Positions 7,783 to 17,600 of a stretch of 19,637 nt of DNA are shown piece by piece; the first letter of the stretch is position 1; every line of letters begins with the position of its first letter. The notes under the pieces are model-generated. The model was given only the letters and a program-made list of their open reading frames with translations. It had not been told where the DNA came from and did no database searches. Origin of the DNA: Zelonia costaricensis (Eukaryota > Euglenozoa > Kinetoplastea > Trypanosomatida > Trypanosomatidae); contig JASAOO010003055.1 of NCBI GenBank assembly GCA_030849075.1, positions 1 to 19,637 of the forward strand. Direction: 5' to 3'. Position numbers and translations under genes: made by a program.

Positions 7783-7867
7783 TTGCCCACCATTCATCCC
7801 AGCCGCGCACGGGCGCCTCAGCTTCGCTCGATTTGTTTCACCGCTTGTACCAATCTGTAGCTGCACA

Positions 7868-7949
7868 CTTTTTTTTCTTTCGAATAGACTAGACGCCAAC
7901 CTCCTTCCCACCCCCACCCCCACCCATCTTCGGCCCTTCTGCGCTGCAG
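7868..7949 (+). promoter_or_regulatory. Probable spliced-leader acceptor region for the 1764-residue protein
   Basis: A T-rich pyrimidine tract (7869-7880) is followed by an AG at 7886-7887, and a second C/T tract (about 7898-7940) by a CAG ending at 7949. Use of the first gives a leader of 77 bases, the second one of 15 bases. No ATG lies between 7888 and the start at 7965, so both lead to the same protein. Confidence 0.5.
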
Positions 7950-7964
7950 CCGTCACGCACACGA

Positions 7965-10900
7965 ATGCTTGCATTTATCAAGGGCATCGGTCGCCCGCGC
8001 TCTCGCGGCACATCCCCAGGACCACGGCGCGACGCAGGTGTACCAGCAGCAGCAGCAGCAGCGATCGAAGCAGAGTCCTCCACGGCGCACCCGTCGCCGC
8101 CTGCGGAGGACTCCGCCACCGAGGAACCGCAGGGCAGTCGAGGACGCACGCGAGCCGCCTCGGCTCGTGAGCGGCGTCTCCTCTCGCCCACCCCGGACCG
8201 ACCCGCGGCACCCGCACCGCGTGCGCCGCCGCAACGGCAGCCCCCTCGCGGCCCGCCATCCCGTGCGTCTGCCGACGCGTCGTCTGCCAGGAACGCGCCT
8301 CGCCCCACCTCGAGTGGCCGGAATGGCGGGAGCGCGCGACGTGCCCGTGGCGCCAACAGCAGCAGCGCCAGCGCCAGCAGCAGCGAGGGAGCGATGGGGG
8401 ACGACTTCTATGAGGCGGGACCCGCACGCACCACGTCGAACAAAGGGCGGACACGTGCGCAGGCCGCGGCAACACCAGCAGCGCCTGCTGCTCCCGCTGC
8501 TGCGGCATCCGCGAAGGCACAGGCTGCAAGGCCGCAGCCCCGCGCCTCCTCGACGCTCCGTCGAGGCACCCGCAGCAACACCAGCATCGACCACGGCGGA
8601 GACCGGCGAGGCGCACCAGCACCGCACGCACAGCGTGGGCGGAGGCGCAGCAGTCACGCGGTTCGCGTCGAGGACGCGCTCGCGCGTTTTCCGCCCGACG
8701 GCACGCCGGCAGCTGCCGCGGCGCGTGCGGCTGCAGAGACGGTATCGGACAACGAAGGCGGCGGTGGCGGTGGCGGCGGCGCGCGGCGGGCAGGAGCGGC
8801 AGCGGACGCTGCGTCGGGCTTCCGGCAAGGCTACCGCTCGCCGACGCAGGGCATGCGCGCTGTCGGCGCAGTCATCAAGGCACTGACGTCCCCCCTACGC
8901 GGCAGGACGACGGCTCGCCACGCGCCGTCAGCATCGCCGCAGGAGAGCGACGCGGGGGCGAAGGAAGAGGTGGGTGTACGTGGCAGCGTCGCGTCATCTC
9001 GCCGCCCGACGTACTACCCACGCGACGAGTTCTTCATGGAATACCTGCGTCAGGCCTCTCCGTCCGAGACGGACAGCGCCGCTCAAGGCGCGCTGGGCGA
9101 CGACGGGGCTCCTGCGAGACTACCCCCGTCAGAGCAGCCGCACCCCCATCACCGGAAGCAGCAGCCGCCTGAAGCACGCCGGGGCTTCCGCTCCCCCGTG
9201 AGGCTGCAGCGTGGAGGCTCGGATGCCAGCGCCGGCAACGGCGCTTCACGCGCGAAGAGAAAGGGCGGGTCAAGAGCGCGGAGGTCAGGCGCTGTCACGT
9301 ACAGCAGCAGCAGCGCCTCCGCCAGCGATGCGAGCGGCGCCACGCCAGCCGCGACCCCGACGCAGCAGCGCAGTCCCACGGCACCACGTCACCGGGTCAG
9401 CGCGCCCTTCACCTCCGCCACCTCCTTCAGGGCCGCCGTAGCTGCCGGCGAGGCATTTAGGTCACCGCCGCATCGACCCGGCAGTGCGCAAGGCACGCAT
9501 GCCGCCGCCGCCGCCGCCACGCCGTCGACTGCGTCGTCGCTGTCGTCCTTCACCAGCCCGTCGGACGCACCGCTGCCCCCACCCCTGCCACCGCCGCACC
9601 ACGCGCCGCTGCACCCGTGGGGGAAGCATGCGGCAGCGCACAAGGAACGGTCAGACGCATCGGCACCTGCCGGAGACACGGAAGCATCCGTGCACCGGTC
9701 CCGCCGCCGCCGCCACTCTCGCCAGGAAGACGACCAGCAGTCGCAGTCACACCAGCTCGCGACACCGATCCGCACCACCGGGCACGCGACGGCGGCGGCG
9801 GTTGACGGTGCACGGCGAAGGCCCTCGTCCGTCGTCGGCGCCACCGCCGCCGCAGCAGCCTCGGATATCTCGCGGATGTCCGGGGCGACCCTGCACCCCG
9901 GCGACGTCGACCGCGACGGCCCCCCGGCGTCCCGCGCGCTGCAGACGGCCTGGACAGCGTACCTGCAGCGCAGCGGCCACCTTTCCAGTCCCGAGCTGGC
10001 GGGCGGAAGCGTGCGGAGCAGCCTGGTGCGTACAAGCCCCCCACTGCGCGCCCAGGACATGGCGTACCGTCGCGGCGCGGCCCCAGCGCCGGTGTCCGTG
10101 GAGGCGGATCCGGCTCTAGCAGCCGATGCTGCGACGCTCGCCAAGGAGGCCCTGCTCCTCCGCTGCTCCCTCCTCATGACCTACCTTCTCGTGGCCGCTG
10201 CACACCCGCGAGGCGCATCCCTGCGCGCCGGTCAAGCCTGGCAAGACGCTGCGGCGCCCTTCGCGGGCTGGAGCGCCGAGGCAGAGGGCCGCGCAGCTTC
10301 TGCCGGTGGGGCGGTCCACGCCGACGCTGGGCGCAACTCGAGGTGGCCTGTACTAGAAGCGCGGCTCGCAGAGGCCGCGCAGAGCGCCGCCGCGAAGCTA
10401 CTCGGCGAGACAGGCCCAGCGGTGGCGAGCGCCGCGCGCGGTGCCTCGCCGCCCCGTCTGCCCGCACCGCAGCTCCTCCTTCGCGAGGCGCCGGGTGAAG
10501 CCGTCGGTGGTCTGCCCTCCCTCTGGTACCCACCCCCGCGCACGGCTCACGGTCACGGCACCGGGGACGCCGACGTGGACGACGATGAGGAAGCGGAGGC
10601 AGACTCTGTGAGTGGGCAGCTCGGGGTGTGGCTCAGCACCGGCGGCGCCGGCACCGAGAGCGGCGCGCGAGACGGCGGGGCCCAACCGGCAGGCGCGGCG
10701 ACAGTGCCGGGCTTCTGGTTCCGCGGCTTCGTGGTAGCGGATGACTACGGCGTGCGGGTCTTCGCGACGGCGCAGGACTACGCCAGCTTTGCGAGTGAGC
10801 GGGTGCTGCTGGCGGTGCCGTACACCTCCCTTGCCTACCTCATTCCGAACTTCGCAGCCGCCACCGCTGCGGCTCTCCAGCGCACAGGAGACGACGGCAT

Positions 10901-13259
10901 TGGCGGGACTCGTCGCGGTGACCAGCGCTCCAGCACCTCAGACGTGCACGTTGCGGTGGCTGCTGCGGTGGCGCGGGTGCTGAGGGCAGACACGGACGGC
11001 AGCACCAGCACCGGCACCCCGTACACGCACTTTGGGTTTCTGCATCGGCAGTCCCGCTCCGCTGCGCCCCTTGCCACTGCAGCAGCAGCAGCAGCAGCAT
11101 GGTCTCCCAACGCCCCCGCCGTGCGCCTCGCCCCGTCGCGCGTTGCCGACCCGTTCACCGAGCTCGGCACCGACTGCCTGCACGCCCCGCTGCTGCTGCG
11201 CACGCAGTCGCGCGTGGCCCACGCGGAGTGGGTCCACTTCCTTGCCGCGCGCTTCAACCGGCACCTCTACGCGCTGCTCTTCCCCACCGCCGCAGCCGCG
11301 ATGGCGAGTCAGCGGCAGCAGCGCACGCACACCGTGCACAGCCCCGGCGGACACGCCAGTGAACGCCGCCACAGCCGCCGCCACCGCCGTCGCCGCAGCG
11401 GCAGCAGCAGCAGCAGCCCAGGCCGGCGGGACAACGACGCAAACGAGCCCTTCAGTGATGCTCAGCGCGAGGTCAACACGGACGACGAGAACCGCCACCA
11501 CCGCCACCGCAGTGCCGCACCACACGCGGCATCATCCGCAGACGATGCATTCGCGCATCAGTCCGCTGGCGGCCCCTCAGCCCGAGCCTCCTCCTCCTCC
11601 TCGACCCAGCCCGGGGACTCGCACGAGACCAGCGCCATGGCAGTGGGGGCCGGCGGCCTCTCCGCCGCGTCTGCCGCGCCGCAACCCTCCGTGGGCGTCC
11701 TACACACCGTCGCCGGAGCCGCAGCGGGCGACGCGGTGCAGGAGACGTGGTGGGAGACGATCGCGGCCCTACGGCGCAGCCTCGCCCAGCGCGACCAGCG
11801 CCTGCACGCGCACGAGCAAGAGCAGGCGACCGCCGTGCGTGCACTGCGGCAGCACGCCCTGCGCACCCGCGAGCTCGAGGACGAGAACACCGACCTGCGG
11901 CGCACCCTGGCCGACACGCGCGATCGACTGGTCAGCCTTACCGCCGCGGACGCCGCGCAGCGTCGCGAGCTGGATCGCCTGCGCGCCACGACAGACGCAG
12001 CGGTGCTGCAAGACCACGCGTGGCATGCGTACCGCGACGCCGACCGCAGTGGCGGGCCGAGGTCGCCGTCGCCGCCATCGGTGCCCACCCCACGCACTCG
12101 CCATCGACTGCCCCACGGCGCTTTCCAGCCAGGGACGGGTCGCAGCAGCAGCAGTGACAGCCGCAGCAGGGGCGCGTCTCCTGTGCGCCGCGGCACCCCT
12201 CCCGGTGACGGCGAAGGTGGGGCGTCGCCGGATGCGCTGCGCCGGCGGCTGGGCCGCCTGCAGGCGAAGCTCGAGGCGCTGGAGCGGCGGCACGACGCCG
12301 GTGTCGCGGCGTGGCAGGCGGAGCGAGCCGCCCTGGTGGAGCGCTGCACCACCGCCGAGGCGCATCTGCGCGTGAGCCGCGAGGGTGCCGCAGCGAACCT
12401 GCGCACGCTTGCAGGGCAGGTGGTGCGTGACCTGGACGTCTACCACGGCGCCGTGCACACCGGGGCCGAGGCGTACGTCGAGGCAGCCACAGGGCAGCAG
12501 CTTCTCACCACGAGCGACGCCCACGGGCGAGTAGTCGGTCAAGCGTGGCCACCACCGCTGCACGCGGTTGCCGCACCAGAGGCCGCCTTCGCCTCCCTGG
12601 TACTGCGTTACCAGCCTCCTCTAGACCCGAGTCACGCGGCGCGCAGCAGCGGCGCTGGCGGCAGCCTCGTGGACGGCGAGCTGATGGTGGACGAGGGCAA
12701 CGCGCGGCTTCTCTTCAGCGGCCCCACAGCCAACCAGCGAGGGCGGCGGTGGGAGCTGCGGCACCACGACACGGACGCCCTCCTGCGCGTCCAGCTCGAG
12801 CTGCTCTCCCGCGCGCCGCGCGATGCCCGGGCGGCGTCGCGGTCCCCCACTCCGGTCTTCGCGAGGGCGTCGTCCACCTCACCGCGGGCGCGGGCTGCGC
12901 CCTCGACGCCGCAGCGCCGCAGCAGCATCGGCGCAGCGTCACAGCCGTCCCCGGCCTCCGCCACGCCGCGCTCGCCGCCCCCGGTGTGGTCCATCCACGC
13001 GCACGACCGGGGGCAGTCGCACCACCACCATCACCGCCCGTCGCTCGACGGCGACGACGCGGCGGCAGCATCACCGCAGGCGGCTCGAGCGGCGGCGTTG
13101 TTGTCGCAGCTACCCGAAGACGCTCGCCCCCACCTCGCATCCCTGCTGAGGACCGTAAACGTGACACCGCGTCCGACCCGGGCCTCGCGGCTTCGCCAAG
13201 CAGCCATCGAACACCGCATCAGCGCTCGCACTGCCGCGGAGGAGAGTGGGGTGCTGTGA
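7965..13259 (+). CDS. Large low-complexity protein with probable PH-like domain and coiled coils
   Basis: A 1764-residue protein I cannot assign to a named gene. Residues 1 to about 900 are Arg/Ser/Ala/Pro-rich, mostly disordered and strongly basic. Around 914-963 there is an ordered block starting VPGFWFRGFVVADDYGVRVF and continuing through AVPYTSLAYLIPNF, like the first strands of a PH domain. After about 100 residues of low complexity it resumes at 1064-1107 with a strand (APLLLR) and a helix containing AEWVHFLAARF, which matches the tryptophan-bearing C-terminal PH helix. Coiled coils follow at about 1258-1345 and 1424-1490. A further ordered block lies at about 1500-1620, a five-His run at 1686-1690, and a helical C-terminus at about 1705-1755. 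There is no signal peptide or membrane segment. I infer a cytosolic scaffold, perhaps membrane- or cytoskeleton-associated through the PH-like fold. The ATG at 7965 follows a pyrimidine tract without intervening ATG. Gene certain, domain tentative. Confidence 0.85.
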   Translation: MLAFIKGIGRPRSRGTSPGPRRDAGVPAAAAAAIEAESSTAHPSPPAEDSATEEPQGSRGRTRAASARERRLLSPTPDRPAAPAPRAPPQRQPPRGPPSRASADASSARNAPRPTSSGRNGGSARRARGANSSSASASSSEGAMGDDFYEAGPARTTSNKGRTRAQAAATPAAPAAPAAAASAKAQAARPQPRASSTLRRGTRSNTSIDHGGDRRGAPAPHAQRGRRRSSHAVRVEDALARFPPDGTPAAAAARAAAETVSDNEGGGGGGGGARRAGAAADAASGFRQGYRSPTQGMRAVGAVIKALTSPLRGRTTARHAPSASPQESDAGAKEEVGVRGSVASSRRPTYYPRDEFFMEYLRQASPSETDSAAQGALGDDGAPARLPPSEQPHPHHRKQQPPEARRGFRSPVRLQRGGSDASAGNGASRAKRKGGSRARRSGAVTYSSSSASASDASGATPAATPTQQRSPTAPRHRVSAPFTSATSFRAAVAAGEAFRSPPHRPGSAQGTHAAAAAATPSTASSLSSFTSPSDAPLPPPLPPPHHAPLHPWGKHAAAHKERSDASAPAGDTEASVHRSRRRRHSRQEDDQQSQSHQLATPIRTTGHATAAAVDGARRRPSSVVGATAAAAASDISRMSGATLHPGDVDRDGPPASRALQTAWTAYLQRSGHLSSPELAGGSVRSSLVRTSPPLRAQDMAYRRGAAPAPVSVEADPALAADAATLAKEALLLRCSLLMTYLLVAAAHPRGASLRAGQAWQDAAAPFAGWSAEAEGRAASAGGAVHADAGRNSRWPVLEARLAEAAQSAAAKLLGETGPAVASAARGASPPRLPAPQLLLREAPGEAVGGLPSLWYPPPRTAHGHGTGDADVDDDEEAEADSVSGQLGVWLSTGGAGTESGARDGGAQPAGAATVPGFWFRGFVVADDYGVRVFATAQDYASFASERVLLAVPYTSLAYLIPNFAAATAAALQRTGDDGIGGTRRGDQRSSTSDVHVAVAAAVARVLRADTDGSTSTGTPYTHFGFLHRQSRSAAPLATAAAAAAAWSPNAPAVRLAPSRVADPFTELGTDCLHAPLLLRTQSRVAHAEWVHFLAARFNRHLYALLFPTAAAAMASQRQQRTHTVHSPGGHASERRHSRRHRRRRSGSSSSSPGRRDNDANEPFSDAQREVNTDDENRHHRHRSAAPHAASSADDAFAHQSAGGPSARASSSSSTQPGDSHETSAMAVGAGGLSAASAAPQPSVGVLHTVAGAAAGDAVQETWWETIAALRRSLAQRDQRLHAHEQEQATAVRALRQHALRTRELEDENTDLRRTLADTRDRLVSLTAADAAQRRELDRLRATTDAAVLQDHAWHAYRDADRSGGPRSPSPPSVPTPRTRHRLPHGAFQPGTGRSSSSDSRSRGASPVRRGTPPGDGEGGASPDALRRRLGRLQAKLEALERRHDAGVAAWQAERAALVERCTTAEAHLRVSREGAAANLRTLAGQVVRDLDVYHGAVHTGAEAYVEAATGQQLLTTSDAHGRVVGQAWPPPLHAVAAPEAAFASLVLRYQPPLDPSHAARSSGAGGSLVDGELMVDEGNARLLFSGPTANQRGRRWELRHHDTDALLRVQLELLSRAPRDARAASRSPTPVFARASSTSPRARAAPSTPQRRSSIGAASQPSPASATPRSPPPVWSIHAHDRGQSHHHHHRPSLDGDDAAAASPQAARAAALLSQLPEDARPHLASLLRTVNVTPRPTRASRLRQAAIEHRISARTAAEESGVL
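11080..11099. repeat. CAG/GCA triplet run inside the coding region
   Basis: A run of GCA triplets encodes consecutive alanines in the insertion that splits the PH-like domain. Similar short CAG-type runs recur through this gene (for example near 8047-8061 and 11401-11416) and explain much of its Ala/Ser low complexity by replication slippage. Confidence 0.7.
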
Positions 13260-14224
13260 GTCGCACTCGCTTCGCCAGTGCAGCTGAGGGAGGGGAAGGG
13301 GCGTGCGAGGCGGCAGCAGCAGCGCTGGTAGTGTGGTGGTGTAATAGTCGCAGCGGGGGGCGGCGTGGCGCGCAGGCGGTGTCGTGACCACATCACCATG
13401 CAAACGTGCGTGCCCGACGTCCGTCATGGAAGACCTCCGGCCGTGTTCAAACGCTGGAAAAACAAAAAAGGAAGTGAAATCGAAGCCCCCAGCAGGTGAG
13501 TGTACACCGCACGGGGGCGGGCGGCGGGGGGTGCGCCGATCGTGAGCGGCCCCATTTCTCTTTCTTTCTCGGTGACGCCTACCATGCAGTCCTTCCAGCT
13601 GGTGTGGGCCCCCTCCCCCCGCCTCCTCGGGGATGCTACCGCGCTTCGCTGCACGTGGCCCGGTGCTCGGCGACGCCGACCATAGTCCTGCTCCCCGCTC
13701 CACATCACCCGTGCGTACTCCTCCTTCACCTCTTCCTCACTCTCTGTAGCACGCGCGCACCGCCACAACAACAGAAACCGCGGACACTCCGCCACCGCAG
13801 CCGCAGCAGCGTCGTAGCTCCTCCCTTTCTCCTCCCTCCGCCTCCGCCTTCCCACCCTTCCTGAACGAACGAACAACGACGCAGGCGGCGCACCACCGCA
13901 GCAGCCCGGGAGAAGGGACGAGGAACTCAACGTACACAACTCTCCCAACTTGCCTCTCCCCCCCCCCTCTGCCCTCCCCTCCTCGGGCACACCTCGCACC
14001 CTCGCAGTCGCCTCGACCCCAACCACACGAGCCCGCCTCTATCACCCTCGCCCACCCTACCTCGTCCCGCTTCACTCACTCACCTCCTCCTCCGCCTCCT
14101 CTCACTCGCCGTACACGTCCGCATTGGCTGTTGCGCTCGCTCTCTTGTCACAACTTCTTTCCTTTCCACGTCTACCGCCGACACCCCACCACGCCCACGC
14201 CCGCCTTGCCGCCGTTCAGCTGTG
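13260..14224. other. Intergenic region, pyrimidine-rich in its second half
   Basis: No credible gene in about 1 kb. The first 250 bases after the stop are purine- and G-rich with a short A run (about 13460-13468), fitting a 3' UTR. From about 13550 onward the DNA becomes heavily C/T-rich. Open frames on both strands here are the usual stop-poor translations of pyrimidine tracts (Pro/Ser/Leu on +, Arg/Gly/Glu on -). Confidence 0.65.
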
Positions 14225-14263
14225 TCACGCTCCTCTACCTATCCCTCTCTTGTCCCCCTGTAG
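14225..14263 (+). promoter_or_regulatory. Probable spliced-leader acceptor for the MSP-like protein
   Basis: A dense pyrimidine tract (about 14227-14259) is followed by an AG at 14262-14263. Other AGs nearby (14218-14219, 14298-14299, and more up to about 14408) are possible. After about 14410 there is no AG before the start codon, so the leader is at least about 220 bases long and about 364 with this site. That whole leader contains no ATG before 14628. Confidence 0.45.
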
Positions 14264-14489
14264 CTGCCACCGCGTCTTTTCCCCTTTCCCGTCACGGAGC
14301 TCCTCGCGCCCCTCAAGCGGTCGCACCCTGTCCAGACGGAGGGGTGAGTGGGTGTGCGTGTGCGCCGTGTTAGGGAGCTCGAGATAGTACCCGAGCGGGG
14401 GGAGCTGAGCGCCACCCCGTTGTACCTCCTCTCCCGCTCTATAACTGCGTCGACCCCACATTGTTGATTTGTGCGCTTCCGTGCCCGGG

Positions 14490-14502
14490 CCCCCCCCCCC
14501 CC
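14490..14502. repeat. Poly-C run in the 5' leader
   Basis: An uninterrupted run of about 13 C lies about 125 bases before the start codon at 14628. Its length may be miscounted in the assembly. Confidence 0.7.
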
Positions 14503-14627
14503 GCTGCACCCCCCGCCCTCCCTGTCGCCGCACGGTGCCGCGGCGCTGTCCGCGACGGACACGGCGCACTTCATAACCGACGCCACCGTCCGGACTCTAT
14601 TGACGCACATACGCACACATCCACGTG

Positions 14628-17600
14628 ATGCCGCTCATCCGCGTCACGCAGCTCCTCACGTCGGAGGGCAAGATCCAGATCGACATCACGAACACCAGCG
14701 GCCGGCCGCAGTACGCCACGGTAGCGCAGCAGCGGCAGGACACCACCAGCACCGATCACCCCCTGCACCCGGGCCTGGACGACGGGCACCACGGCCCGGA
14801 TGTGCCCGACCGCGATGAGCCGTGTTCGCTGATCGTCTCCCTGCGCGCCTCGCACCCGCAATTCTTCTACTACCGCGGGCCCCAACAGCGCTCGATGACC
14901 TCGGCCCACAGCGTCACCTCGCCGCTGCACCTCCCCGGTAGCGGCGGTGGCAACTCCAACGGCGCAGGCGCCGGCACGGGCAACAACCACGGCGCCGGAG
15001 CGGGCGGTGGTTCAGGCGCGGGAGCCGGCGCGCACCAGCGCGGCCCCTCATCACTCTGGGCCCTCGAGGCGATCGACCCGGTGATCGCGGAGGTCTCGCG
15101 CCAGTCCTGGGAGGATGCCGGCTTCGCGCCGCTGGCGCCATTGGACGAGGGCAAGCTCGAAAGAGGCGCCTCGCCCGTCACGTCACAGCGCAGCCTCAGC
15201 AACATGGCCTGCGCGTCCCCTGCGGCCGGCGACGACCGGCCGCTGCTCGTGCGCGAGGAGCTGGGGGACTGCGTGCTGCTGCCGGGTGAGCGGCGCACCT
15301 TCATGCTCGAGGTGGACACGCCGTCCGTCATCAACCGCCTCATGGCACCCCTCGCGCCGCGCAAGACACGGGCGCAGGCGCCACCATCGCCAGCACCACT
15401 GCCCAACGCCCCCACCTCGTCCGGCCGTCGCAGCCGCGAAGGGGGGGGCGGTGGTGGCCGGCGCTCCTCTCTGCATCCCCGCTTCGACGTGGACGACAGC
15501 GTGCCGTCAGACAAGAATACGGAGCACAGCTTCAACAGCCGCACCCGCGGCGCCACGAACGTGTTCCAACCGGAAACACCTTCCGGTGGTGGTGATCGGG
15601 GCGGCAGCCTCGCCCCATCCTCGGTGGCCCACAGCCGCCGCCAGGCGGGCACGGCGGGGAGCACCGCTAGCGACTCCAACGGCGACATGGACGGCAGCAG
15701 CAGCGCGGCGGGGGTGGGGACGCAGCACCACACCACCTACTCCGGCCCCACCATGCTCAGCAAGACGCAGAACCCCTCCTCGTGGACGCTGCCGTGGGGC
15801 AGCCCGGGGGAAAGCTCCAACCGCCCCGACCCCACGCAGCGAAACCGTCACCGCAGTCACCAGCGCCACGACGGGGACGACGAGGACGACCACGCCTCCG
15901 CTTCGCTGCCGCAGCCGCTCAGCATCGCGTACGACAGCACAACCACGCACGGGTCCGCCGACGCCTCGCAGCGCGGCGCGGCCGGGGCCGCGAACGGGCG
16001 CACGCTGGGCTCGCGGGAGAGCAGCTGCGACTACGCAGTGCCGACGCCGTCGATGGCCACGCCCACGTCCAGCTCCGCCAGCGTGCGGACGGACCCGAGG
16101 GCGGCGTCGTCAAGCCACTCCGCTCCCAACGTGCGCCCCGGTGGGGCGACCTCCTCTGCCGTGTCTGCCCCCGCCCCTGTGCACCGCTGGTCGAACCCCG
16201 GCACGGCCTCGCAGCGACCGACCTTCTACGTGTACTACGCGCCGCTCGGGGACGAGAACAAGTGCGTCGATCAAGCTCGCAAGTGGCTGCTCAAGGAACA
16301 GCAGGCGTACCGGACGTGGCTCGACCAGACCGTCCACCTCGTCACGAGCCTCGAGCGGAGGCGGGAGCACGGCTGGGAGCGGACAGGACGCCACACCGTC
16401 AAGTCCACGCAGCCCTCGCTGGGGGCGCGGCGCGTGCTGCCCCCGGCGCTGGGGGAGCTAGTTCGCTGGCGTGCAGACCTGGACGGAGGCGGCGGTGATG
16501 GAGGCGGCAGCGGCGGCGGCGGCGCGGTCGGCGACGCCACGGCCCCCTCCGCGCTGACGGTGGCGGCGCTGCACTACTACTATGGCGGTCTCCCGGCGCA
16601 CAGCGTCGTGCCGCGGTCCATCTCCCGCCTCGCGGCCGGCAACACGAGCGCCACACGGGAGCGGCCGGTTGGCCGGTACAGCTTCACCAGCAGTGGCGGC
16701 GGCCGTGGCGGCGAGCGGGACGAGAACGTGGTGACACCGCCGCCGTCGTTCGCGTCGTCTCGGCACAACCGCACAAGCAAGAAGGCGCAGAAGATGTTCC
16801 GACCGGAGCGGCAGGGCTCCGGCACGGTGGTGCTACCGCTGCGCCTCTCGCGGCAGCCGCCAGCGACGCTGTCCACCGCCCCCACTGTCGCAGCGCCCCC
16901 CACGCGGCCCACATCATCGCAGGCGAAGTCGATCAAGGCGGCGGCCACGCCCAAGGCCCTGCCACGCTCTGCCGACTTCCTGGGGAGCAGCGCGAGCCTC
17001 CGCAGCGACCTGGGGCCGGATGAGCGGCCTGCCGCCGGCGCGCCCGACTGGGAGCACCCGCACTCGGCGTGGCTGGCCGAGGAGTCGCGAGGCAGGGCGA
17101 CGGGGTCTGTCGCCGCGTCCGTTTCCGCGGGCGGCGGGGGTAGCGCTGAGGGGAGCGGCAACAGCGCCGTCGCCGCGCGCTTGCAGCCCTCGTCCCGGTT
17201 CCTGCGCCCGTACGACTCCACAGCGGCGCATCGCCCCTACGACGGCAACACGTCCGAGCTGGGCGAGTACCGCTGCACGAGTACCCCCACCAGTGAGAGC
17301 CGCCGCTTCGATGTGGTGCAGGAGCGGCCGCGCTTCAAGTCGGGCCGCGGCCTCGCGCTGCTCGAGGACTCCATCACGACCCCGCCCAGCCCATCGCACA
17401 CCTCCGGCGCCGACTACCTGGACACGCTCCTGGAGAACAAGTACAGCTTCCTCGCGGCCAGTAACACCAAGCTGGGCCGCACCGAGACCCTCGACCCCGC
17501 CACCGCGGAGATGGCGGCGGTGCGGTTGTCCCCCTCGCGCGCCTCCTCATACACGGACCCGCACAGCGGGACGGGTTGGCTCGGGTCCTCGACGGAGAAT

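Larger units (their letters stand above)
6733..7867. other. Intergenic region with an N, CA tracts and a GC-rich island
   Basis: No credible gene in about 1.1 kb. It contains a CCA/CCG triplet run (about 6950-6970), a single N at 6982, a CAG/CAA run (about 7122-7150), a more balanced GC-rich island (about 7190-7400), and CA tracts at 7602-7618 and 7759-7782. Open frames here are interrupted by the N or made of dinucleotide-repeat translation (His-Thr), so I reject them as genes. Confidence 0.6.

Noticed and set aside
11032..12375. 447-codon open frame on the + strand inside the 1764-residue gene
   Set aside because: It lies in another frame of a certain gene. High GC makes stop codons rare, and its translation is Arg/Pro/Ala low complexity without domains.
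13020..13034. His run resembling an affinity tag
   Set aside because: Only five His codons of mixed CAC/CAT use in a low-complexity native region; there is no vector sequence nearby.
13424..14075. Overlapping - strand open frames in the spacer
   Set aside because: Gly/Arg/Glu-rich products are the complement of pyrimidine tracts. All confirmed genes here are on the + strand.
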